From Anaerolineae bacterium (lineage in GTDB: Bacteria > Chloroflexota > Anaerolineae > Aggregatilineales > Aggregatilineaceae): DNA of 5,018 nucleotides. Each line of letters begins with the position of its first letter. Position 1 is the first letter of the stretch. Below the pieces are notes generated by a model. It searched no databases. It worked only from the letters and a program-made list of their open reading frames with translations, and had not been told where the DNA came from. Below, piece by piece: positions 1 through 5,018 of the stretch. The stretch is from positions 1-5,018 of the forward strand of contig JAFGJA010000250.1 in assembly GCA_016929355.1 (NCBI GenBank). The letters are read 5' to 3'. The position numbers and the translations under genes are program-made.

Positions 1-37
1 CCCCTCCCTGCCTGCGGGGAGGGGCCAGGGGGTGGGG
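1..37. repeat. C-rich/G-rich palindrome with G-quadruplex motif
   Basis: CCCCTCCC at 1-8 pairs perfectly with GGGAGGGG at 17-24 across an 8-base loop. The right arm continues into G-rich sequence, so that four runs of at least four G lie at 16-19, 21-24, 28-32 and 34-37, separated by 1, 3 and 1 bases. That is a textbook four-tier quadruplex motif on the plus strand. The hairpin and the quadruplex share the G arm, so only one could form at a time. The element may begin before the window edge. It looks like one copy of a dispersed short palindromic repeat family, with two further relatives downstream (93-118 and 138-176). Function is unknown. Confidence 0.6.
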
Positions 38-92
38 TCAAACAAGCGAAATCAAGGCAAAAATTCCTTAGCTTAATGCCTATGCCCTCCAG

Positions 93-118
93 CCCCCTCT
101 CCAAGCACGGAGAGGGGG
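93..118. repeat. Perfect 10-bp palindrome, C-rich/G-rich repeat copy 2
   Basis: CCCCCTCTCC at 93-102 is perfectly complementary to GGAGAGGGGG at 109-118, with a 6-base loop AAGCAC. There is no T-run on either side, so it is not a good intrinsic terminator. The flank CCCTCCAG at 85-92 reads as the reverse complement of the kind of G-rich tail that follows copy 1 (28-37), which suggests that copies 1 and 2 are the same element in opposite orientation, facing each other across about 50 bases. Confidence 0.6.
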
Positions 119-137
119 AGTCTGGTCACGGTTAAGT

Positions 138-176
138 CCCCTCTCCACAGCGTGCGGCGGGGATTTAGGGGAGGGG
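138..176. repeat. C-rich/G-rich imperfect palindrome, repeat copy 3
   Basis: CCCCTCTCC at 138-146 pairs with GGGGAGGGG at 168-176 through eight Watson-Crick pairs and one T-G wobble. The interior of about 21 bases (147-167) is longer than in copies 1 and 2. The right half has three G4 runs at 159-162, 168-171 and 173-176, plus a GG at 156-157. It shares the CCCCTCTCC core with copy 2. The cluster lies upstream of the operon starting at 265, but nothing in the sequence shows whether it acts on that operon. Confidence 0.5.
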
Positions 177-264
177 TAAACGGACAAGGCGTTACCCGAT
201 TTAAAGGTTAAACGCCCCGGCACACTACTACGGGTGAAATATTCTTTTTAAAGGAGCATAAATT
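177..264 (+). other. Leader region of the oxidoreductase/MFS operon
   Basis: This stretch must hold or lie just downstream of the operon promoter, because no gene precedes it in the window. I could not find a convincing pair of -35 and -10 boxes; the AT-rich run around 236-252 (TGAAATATTC and following) is the only -10-like candidate and has no matching -35. TTTAAAGG occurs twice, at 200-207 and 247-254. The second copy is part of the ribosome binding site AAAGGAG at 250-256. No clear operator palindrome was seen. Confidence 0.3.
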
Positions 265-1281
265 ATGCGAGTTGGAATTGTTGGTGCTGGCTCAATGGGC
301 ACGACTCATTCTGCCGGGTGGAAATATGTAGAAGAAACCGGCGGTGGCGCGATTCTCGCCGGGATCACGGATTACATTCGATCTGGCGCGGAGGCGTTGG
401 CCGAACGGCACGACTGCGCCGTTTATGACAGCTATGACGACCTGTTGGCGGATGTGGATATTGTCGATATTTGCACACCGAGCAATCTGCATCACGACAT
501 GGTGATCCGGGCGGCGCGGGCGGGCAAACATATCATGTGCGAAAAACCCATCGCGCTGACTATCGCTGAAGGCCGGGCGATGATCGATGCCTGCCGGGAT
601 GCGCATGTGCGCTTTTTTATCGGGCTGGTCGTGCGGTTCATCCCCGAATATCGCACGGCGCAGGAAGTGGTCGCCGCCGGGCAGATTGGCGAGCCGCGTG
701 TGATCCGGCTGACGCGCGTCTCCTACCAACCGTTCAAAGCGACGGATAACTGGTTTGTGGATGAGGAGCGCTCCGGCGGCATGGTCCTGGACCTGATGCT
801 GCATGATTACGATTATGCGCGCTGGCTGGCCGGGAATGTGACTCGTGTGTTTGCGAAATCGGTGCGGGCGACGCGCCCTGCTGCGCCGGGCGATTATGCG
901 CTGGTCACGCTGCGTTTTGCGAATGGCGCAATCGCTCATATCGAAGGCGGGTGGGCCTATCCGCCGGGCTTTTTCCGCAAAGGTTTCGATATTGCCGGGA
1001 CGGATGGTGTGATCGAATCGCATAAGGACACTACCAATCCGGTGATTACACATCTGGCCGAAGCACCGGAAGAAGCGATCTCCGATGTGGCCGTGCCGGT
1101 ATCGGCGGTATCCGCCAGCCCCTATACGTTTGAAATTCAACATTTTTACGATGCGGTGGTTAACGACACACCCTTCTTTGTCACGCCAGAGGATGCGCTG
1201 GCCGCGCTGCAAATTGGATTGGCGGTGCGGGAATCGCTCAAGACCGGGCGCAGCGTCACGATTGACCAGGAGGTGATCTGA
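265..1281 (+). CDS. Gfo/Idh/MocA family NAD(P)-dependent oxidoreductase
   Basis: Predicted cytoplasmic dehydrogenase of 338 aa, a normal length for the family, which oxidises or reduces hydroxyl/keto groups on sugars, cyclitols and related compounds. The N-terminal Rossmann domain (about 1-120) opens with the dinucleotide-binding loop GAGSMG at 7-12. D36 at the end of the second strand fits NAD preference (inference). TPSNLH at 71-76 and the hallmark EKP at 93-95 follow, giving K94 as the likely catalytic lysine. The C-terminal GFO_IDH_MocA_C-like domain (about 130-330) carries GGMVLDLMLHDYD at 171-183. Its D176 and H180 complete the Lys-Asp-His set known from inositol dehydrogenase, so the enzyme looks catalytically intact. 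The ATG has AAAGGAG at 250-256, eight bases upstream. It is the first gene of a three-gene operon, and its stop shares one base with the next start. The substrate cannot be read from sequence; inositol, glucose/glycoside 3-dehydrogenation and related reactions are all possible. Confidence 0.93.
   Translation: MRVGIVGAGSMGTTHSAGWKYVEETGGGAILAGITDYIRSGAEALAERHDCAVYDSYDDLLADVDIVDICTPSNLHHDMVIRAARAGKHIMCEKPIALTIAEGRAMIDACRDAHVRFFIGLVVRFIPEYRTAQEVVAAGQIGEPRVIRLTRVSYQPFKATDNWFVDEERSGGMVLDLMLHDYDYARWLAGNVTRVFAKSVRATRPAAPGDYALVTLRFANGAIAHIEGGWAYPPGFFRKGFDIAGTDGVIESHKDTTNPVITHLAEAPEEAISDVAVPVSAVSASPYTFEIQHFYDAVVNDTPFFVTPEDALAALQIGLAVRESLKTGRSVTIDQEVI
1268..1278 (+). promoter_or_regulatory. Extended Shine-Dalgarno for the second oxidoreductase
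   Basis: AGGAGGTGATC matches, without mismatch, eleven bases of the complement of the conserved bacterial 16S rRNA 3' end (TAAGGAGGTGATCC). It lies inside the last codons of the first oxidoreductase (encoding its C-terminal Q-E-V-I) and places AGGAGG seven bases before the ATG at 1281. It fixes the start of the second gene and suggests strong re-initiation rather than simple read-through coupling. Confidence 0.85.
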
Positions 1282-2294
1282 TGGCTCAGGATACATTGCG
1301 AATCGGGATCATGAGTTTTGCGCATCTCCATGCCGAAGGGTATATCCAGAATTTACGCCAAACGCCGGGTGTCGAGATGATCGGGTTTTCGGATACCGAC
1401 GCCGAACGCGGCCAACATTTTGCCGAAATTTTTGACGCGCAATGGTATCCGACGCATGAGGCGTTGATCGCGGAGCAGCCGGACGGTGTGATCGTATGTT
1501 CGGAAAATGCGGGGCGGCGTCCGTTGGTTGAGATGGCGGCACAAGCGGGCGTGCATGTGCTGTGCGAAAAGCCGATTGAAGTCACGCTGGCCGACGCCGA
1601 AGCGATGCGCGACGTGTGCGAAGCCAATCACGTCAATTTCATGACCGCGTTCCCGGTGCGGTTTGCGCCCTCCGTGCGCGAATGCAAAGACAAGATTGAC
1701 CGGGGTGAGTTAGGCCGCATCTACGGGATCAATGGCATCAACCACAGCGAAATTCCGCGTGCCCACCGCGCCTGGTTTGCGCAGAAGGCACTAGCGGGCG
1801 GCGGCGCAGTGATGGACCATACGGTGCATCTGGTCGATGCGATGCGCTGGTTTTTCAATTCGGAGATCGTGGAAGTCTACGCCGAAGTCGATAACCTGTT
1901 TTATCCCGGCGAAGTGGATGTCGATACCGCCGGAATCGTGCTGGTGACGTTCGCCAATGGCGTTTTTGCGAGCGTTGATTGTAGTTGGAGCCGCCCCACC
2001 ACCTATCCGCGTTGGGGGCACTTCAAAATGGATATTGTGGGCGAGAATGGCTTTGTGGTGCTGGACAGCATGGCGGAACAGTTCTCCGTGTATTCCAGGC
2101 ATTTACCGCGCCATCCGATGTGGGTGAATTGGGGCGCGAATTCCAATCAGGCTATGATCGAGGAATTTGTTACCAGTATCCGCGAGAAGCGCCAGCCGTC
2201 GGTCACATGGCGTGATGGCTATGAGGCGCTGCGCGTCGCGTTGGCCTGTTACGAATCCGCCGAGTCCGGCCAGCCGGTGAGTCTTGATCGTTAA
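1281..2294 (+). CDS. Gfo/Idh/MocA family oxidoreductase, divergent Rossmann loop
   Basis: Second family member, 337 aa, clearly different in sequence from the first and so not a recent duplicate. The N-terminal nucleotide-binding domain has IGIMSFAHLHAEGY at 8-21 where GxGxxG is expected. G9 is kept, but the next two glycines are replaced by M11 and A14. From memory this SFAHxH form recurs in a subgroup of the family, so it need not mean loss of cofactor binding. D38 follows the second strand. EKP is at 96-98 (K97), and GGGAVMDHTVHLVD at 173-186 supplies D179 and H183, so the usual Lys-Asp-His residues are present. The C-terminal part (AMIEEFVTSIREKRQPSVTWRDGYEALRVA, about 291-320) is the usual family ending. 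The start is set by the one-base overlap with the preceding stop (TGATG) and by a very strong ribosome binding site at 1268-1278. Likely acts on the same or a sequential sugar intermediate as its neighbour (inference). Confidence 0.92.
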   Translation: MAQDTLRIGIMSFAHLHAEGYIQNLRQTPGVEMIGFSDTDAERGQHFAEIFDAQWYPTHEALIAEQPDGVIVCSENAGRRPLVEMAAQAGVHVLCEKPIEVTLADAEAMRDVCEANHVNFMTAFPVRFAPSVRECKDKIDRGELGRIYGINGINHSEIPRAHRAWFAQKALAGGGAVMDHTVHLVDAMRWFFNSEIVEVYAEVDNLFYPGEVDVDTAGIVLVTFANGVFASVDCSWSRPTTYPRWGHFKMDIVGENGFVVLDSMAEQFSVYSRHLPRHPMWVNWGANSNQAMIEEFVTSIREKRQPSVTWRDGYEALRVALACYESAESGQPVSLDR

Positions 2295-3450
2295 ACCGAA
2301 ACGTTCGCCGGTGCAGTCGGTTATCCGGCAGATCGTCGTTATCTACTTTTTGACGTTTGCCGCGCGCGGACTCGTCGTGCCTTTCGCTAATCTGTACCTG
2401 AAAGACTCCGGTTTTTCAGGTACGGCGATTGGTCTTATCACGGGCATTGGGGCGCTGCTGCAATTGACGCTGCCGCCCCTGCTCAATACGTGGGCGGATC
2501 GCGCCGGGCGTCACCGGTTCCTGCTGCGCGGGTTTATAGTGAGCAATGTCGCCGCGCTGGTGGGTTTGATCACCTTTACCAGCCAATTGTGGCTTGGCGG
2601 GGCGATGTTGTTCCGCAATACCGCAGATCGGCCTACCGATCCGTTGCTGGCGCAGCTCACGATCTCCTGGCTCAACCGCCAGAAACGCGATATATACGGG
2701 CGGCTGCGCGCGTGGGGATCGTTGGGCTGGGGCATGGTGACGATGCTCAGTGGGCGGATTTTCGCGCTCGGCGGCTATTCGCTGCTGTTTGGAATTGCGG
2801 CCCTGCTTAATCTACTGGCGCTGCGTTTTATCAGCATTTTGCCCGCGCAAACCGCCGAAAAAGAAGAACGCGAGCAAGGGACGGTCCCTCGGCGGCGCGG
2901 CTTCTATATGTTGCTGGTGAGCTTGTTTTTGTATTTCACCGGTATGACGGCAACCTATACATTCCAGTTCATCTACTTTGAAGATAATCTAGGGGCCAGT
3001 AAGGAGATGATCGGTATCCTGGCCTCAGTCGCGGCGCTGGCTGAGATTCCGTCGATGATGGTGATCGATGCGCTGTTGCGCCGGGTGCGCGTTTTGTTCA
3101 CGTTAATCATTGGTAGTAGCGGCATGATCGGTTTGTGGGTATCGTTTGCGCTGCTCACGGATGCCACCTTGCTGATCCCCTTGATGATCGTGCGTGGGAC
3201 GTTTTACACGCTGCAATCCGTTTCGATCACGCTGCTTATTGCGCGGATCAGTCACCCGGTCAATGCGGCGACGAATCAGTCATTGGCCCTGGTCACAGTG
3301 CCCAGTCTGGCCGTATTGGTGACGGGGCCGATCAGTGGGTGGATGTTTGACGAATTGGGGGGACAGGTCTTGTTCTTGACTTCAAGCGTGATCGGGGTGC
3401 TGTCGATTCTGGTCATGATTGCCGCGCGGCGTTATTTGACGGTGGAGTAG
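2284..3450 (+). CDS. MFS transporter, LacY/MFS_1-like type
   Basis: Inner-membrane carrier of 388 aa with about twelve predicted hydrophobic segments: near 14-38, 46-67, 79-99, 101-122 (weak), 140-160, 163-187, 206-232, 240-264, 267-290, 292-320, 333-355 and 361-382. A charged central loop lies at 188-205. Motif A between TM2 and TM3 reads NTWADRAGRHR at 68-78. YGRLRAWGSLGW at 138-149 resembles the FGRARMFGCVGW region of LacY, which places R142 at the position of the sugar-binding R144; Q124 or A123 stands near LacY E126. A sugar, glycoside or nucleoside is the likely substrate, and direction cannot be told. An in-frame TGA at 2278 rules out a longer protein. The first possible start is TTG at 2284, overlapping the previous gene by 11 bases; GTG at 2311 (codon 10) is the alternative, and neither has a clear ribosome binding site, so translational coupling is likely. 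Residues 111-119 (RNTADRPTD) are unusually polar for TM4. Confidence 0.85.
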   Translation: MIVKPKRSPVQSVIRQIVVIYFLTFAARGLVVPFANLYLKDSGFSGTAIGLITGIGALLQLTLPPLLNTWADRAGRHRFLLRGFIVSNVAALVGLITFTSQLWLGGAMLFRNTADRPTDPLLAQLTISWLNRQKRDIYGRLRAWGSLGWGMVTMLSGRIFALGGYSLLFGIAALLNLLALRFISILPAQTAEKEEREQGTVPRRRGFYMLLVSLFLYFTGMTATYTFQFIYFEDNLGASKEMIGILASVAALAEIPSMMVIDALLRRVRVLFTLIIGSSGMIGLWVSFALLTDATLLIPLMIVRGTFYTLQSVSITLLIARISHPVNAATNQSLALVTVPSLAVLVTGPISGWMFDELGGQVLFLTSSVIGVLSILVMIAARRYLTVE

Positions 3451-3469
3451 GCATTCGCTGCGGCTGCGT

Positions 3470-3514
3470 AAAAATGAAGGGCGTATGCGAACCATCGGTT
3501 CGACCCATACGCCC
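3470..3514 (-). terminator. Hairpin terminator / intergenic palindromic repeat
   Basis: GGGCGTATG at 3479-3487 pairs perfectly with CATACGCCC at 3506-3514. Directly inside, CGAACC (3488-3493) pairs with GGTTCG (3497-3502) around an ATC loop, with only a three-base bulge ACC at 3503-3505. Read on the minus strand the stem is followed by TTCATTTTT (complement of 3470-3478), so it can serve as an intrinsic terminator for the ABC permease operon. In the plus direction there is no T-run after the stem, so termination of the MFS operon there is less certain. The right arm continues as GCCCCTAC, giving the look of the GTAGGGGCG...CGCCC palindromes dispersed in many bacterial genomes. Confidence 0.65.
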
Positions 3515-3539
3515 CTACGAATCAAGGTGCAAAATCGAG

Positions 3540-4463
3540 TTATTTCACCGCACCGCGCGTCAGGCCAGAGATGAACTGCCGCGAGAAAACCATGTATAGC
3601 GCGAGGATCGGAATCATTGCCAGCGTCAGCGCGGCGAGGAGCGCGGTCCAGTCAGTTTTGTATTGGCCCGCAAACGCCGAGAGGCCGAGTGTTACCGTGC
3701 GGACCTTCTCGCCGGGAGCCAACGTGAGCGGGAACCACAGCCCATTCCAGATCGGCAGTGTGTTGAAGATCAAGACGGTGGCGAGCGCCGGACGGATCAA
3801 GGGCAGCACCAGCGTGAACAGAATCCGGTATTCGCTGGCTCCATCCACGCGCGCCGCGTCTTTGAGTTCCATCGGCACTTGTCGCATATACTCCGACAGA
3901 ACAAAGACCGCCATCGGCAGGCCGGACGCCGTATACACCAGGATCAAGGCCCAGAGGGTGTTATAGAGGTTCAGATCGTTCAGGATACCGATCAAGCTCA
4001 CCGTACCCAGCCGGATCGGGATCATAATCCCGATGGTCATATAGAGCGCCAGAAACCGGCTGCCGCGAAACCTGTATTCGGCCAGCGCAAACGAGATCAT
4101 CGACCCGGTGAGCAAAATCAAAAATAGCGCGCCGCCGGCCACGACCAGGCTGTTTTTGAAATAGAGCAGTACATCGGCTCGTTCGAACACTTGCTCGTAG
4201 CCGCTCGTCGAGGCGATATTGGTGATGTGGAAGCCGCCATCAAACGAATACCAGATCGGCATCTGGTAGGGATGCTTGAACAGGTCGCGCCGGTCCTTGA
4301 GCGAGTTGATGATAATCAACCCCAGTGGGAACAGCGCCAGAAACGAATAGGGGATTAAGATCAAATGTGGGGCCAGATTCCCTAAGAGTTTCCATAAGGG
4401 ATTGTTGCCCAACCAATTGGGGCGTTTGGATCGGATCATGGAAGCATCCGTTGGGATTGTCAT
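3540..4463 (-). CDS. Carbohydrate ABC transporter permease, MalG type
   Basis: One of the two membrane subunits of a CUT1-type sugar importer, 307 aa. Six hydrophobic segments are visible near 31-52, 104-126, 138-160, 170-192, 222-246 and 272-294. The cytoplasmic EAA loop, which docks onto the ATPase, is DAARVDGASEYRILFTLVLP at 202-221, with D207-G208 intact. The C-terminus FISGLTRGAVK is the characteristic ending of MalG-like subunits. The N-terminal tail before TM1 is about 30 residues, somewhat longer than usual. The ATG at 4463 has GGAGA at 4471-4475 (minus strand), seven bases upstream; a second in-frame ATG at codon 9 lacks this. It follows the MalF-type gene after 24 bases in the same operon and is the last gene before the hairpin. 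No ATPase gene is adjacent here, and such importers often share one encoded elsewhere. The sugar is not predictable from the permease. Confidence 0.93.
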   Translation of the reverse strand: MTIPTDASMIRSKRPNWLGNNPLWKLLGNLAPHLILIPYSFLALFPLGLIIINSLKDRRDLFKHPYQMPIWYSFDGGFHITNIASTSGYEQVFERADVLLYFKNSLVVAGGALFLILLTGSMISFALAEYRFRGSRFLALYMTIGIMIPIRLGTVSLIGILNDLNLYNTLWALILVYTASGLPMAVFVLSEYMRQVPMELKDAARVDGASEYRILFTLVLPLIRPALATVLIFNTLPIWNGLWFPLTLAPGEKVRTVTLGLSAFAGQYKTDWTALLAALTLAMIPILALYMVFSRQFISGLTRGAVK

Positions 4464-4487
4464 AAATTTTTCTCCAACAGAAATGGG

Positions 4488-5018
4488 TTAATCGCGGATC
4501 AAACGCCGCTGAATGACAAATAAGTAGAGCAGCACACCCGTGAGGATAATGCCGAACATCACGGTCGCAATCGTCGTGCCCATGTAAAGATCGGCGCGTG
4601 TGCCTAAAAAGCCGAAACTGGTCCGGTAGAAAAAGGTCCCTAACAGGTCGGTGGCGTAGTTTGGCCCGGCCTGACTGCCCTGCATAATATAGACATTTTC
4701 AAACGCGCTGAAGTTGCCGACAAAGGTCAGAATAGCGACGATCCCGGCGGTGGGCAAGACTAGCGGGAATTTGATCCGCCAGAAGACACCCCAGGCGGTG
4801 GCTCCATCGACGCGCGCCGCTTCGATCAGTTCTTCATCGATGCCGATCAGAGATGCCAGAAACAGCACAAATGGCGTGCCGATGTACTGCCAGATGCCGA
4901 CGAGGATGACCACCGTCAGGGCGGTACTTTCTGATCCGAGCCAGCCTTCGTGGGGGATGATCGATCCCAGGCCCCCGGCTTTCAGCGCGTCGTTGACGAT
5001 ACCCCACAGGGGATTCAG
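4488..5018 (-). CDS. Carbohydrate ABC transporter permease, MalF type (5' end outside window)
   Basis: C-terminal 176 residues of the partner permease; the reading frame stays open to the right edge, so the start and the first transmembrane segments lie outside. The visible part begins LNPLWGIVNDALKAGGLGS, the periplasmic loop typical of MalF-like subunits. Hydrophobic segments follow near visible residues 33-58, 86-106 and 147-169. The EAA loop is EAARVDGATAWGVFWRIKFP at 67-86, with D72-G73 conserved. NFSAFENVYIMQGSQAGPNYATDLLGTFFYRTSFGF at 102-137 is the usual stretch before the last membrane segment. It should form the heterodimeric channel with the MalG-type subunit encoded 24 bases downstream. 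A sugar-binding lipoprotein gene is expected further upstream on the minus strand (inference from family gene order). The GTG at 4913 is only an internal valine codon. Confidence 0.92.
   Translation of the reverse strand: MNPLWGIVNDALKAGGLGSIIPHEGWLGSESTALTVVILVGIWQYIGTPFVLFLASLIGIDEELIEAARVDGATAWGVFWRIKFPLVLPTAGIVAILTFVGNFSAFENVYIMQGSQAGPNYATDLLGTFFYRTSFGFLGTRADLYMGTTIATVMFGIILTGVLLYLFVIQRRLIRD

Noticed and set aside
93..118. Intrinsic terminator of a gene left of the window
   Set aside because: The stem is perfect, but no T-run follows on either strand; it fits better as a member of the local palindrome family.
1..176. CRISPR array
   Set aside because: The three palindromes differ in length and orientation and have no regular spacers or conserved repeat unit.
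191..214. Operator-like inverted repeat GTTACC...GGTTAAAC upstream of the operon
   Set aside because: The arms match only imperfectly with unequal lengths and do not resemble a known regulator site well enough to call.
1..264. Riboswitch, tRNA or other structured RNA upstream of the operon
   Set aside because: Beyond the C/G-rich palindromes I see no conserved aptamer core, cloverleaf or T-loop sequence.
292..1296. Long minus-strand open frame of 334 codons opposite the first oxidoreductase
   Set aside because: Its translation is rich in Arg, His and Ile with no recognisable domain, and it is exactly antisense to a well-supported gene with conserved motifs; it is a by-product of codon usage.
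3663..4127. Plus-strand open frame of 154 codons opposite the MalG-type permease
   Set aside because: Its composition (very rich in Gln, Arg, His, Asp) mirrors the complement of hydrophobic membrane-protein codons; no motif, and no credible start context.
4911..4913. GTG at 4913 as the start of the MalF-type gene
   Set aside because: The frame remains open with family-typical residues (LNPLWGIVND and following) up to the window edge, so this codon is internal.

Overview
The window reads as an ordinary carbohydrate-uptake and sugar-oxidation locus from a bacterium of moderately high GC (roughly mid-50s percent by eye). The combination of sugar ABC permeases, tandem Gfo/Idh/MocA oxidoreductases, short C-rich/G-rich palindromes and a GTAGGGGCGTAT-type intergenic palindrome fits Chloroflexota, most likely Anaerolineae. 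That placement is an inference from style and contains no marker gene.

Layout. Positions 1-264 are non-coding and hold three C-rich/G-rich palindromes, the first of which also carries a four-tract G-quadruplex motif, followed by a short leader with a good ribosome binding site. A tightly packed plus-strand operon fills 265-3450: two different Gfo/Idh/MocA-family NAD(P)-dependent oxidoreductases (338 and 337 aa, sharing one base at the stop/start junction) and a 388-aa MFS transporter of the LacY/MFS_1-like type that overlaps the second gene by 11 bases and probably starts at TTG. A short convergent intergenic region (3451-3539) contains a strong hairpin. On the minus strand, 3540-5018 carries two sugar ABC-transporter permeases: a complete MalG-type protein and, upstream of it, the C-terminal 176 residues of a MalF-type protein that runs off the right edge.

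How the genes may work together. The plus-strand operon looks like uptake or export of a sugar, glycoside or cyclitol by the MFS protein, coupled to oxidation or reduction of the sugar ring by the two oxidoreductases. The minus-strand operon encodes the membrane channel of a CUT1-type sugar importer; its substrate-binding protein is expected upstream, outside the window. The two operons converge, so they are separately transcribed, and a shared substrate is only suggested by proximity. No mobile element, CRISPR array, defence gene or RNA gene was recognised, and I see no convincing undescribed system. The points worth a second look are the palindrome/quadruplex cluster, an 11-base exact match to the 16S rRNA 3' end at the junction of the two oxidoreductases, the non-canonical Rossmann loop of the second oxidoreductase, and a polar stretch where the MFS protein should have TM4.
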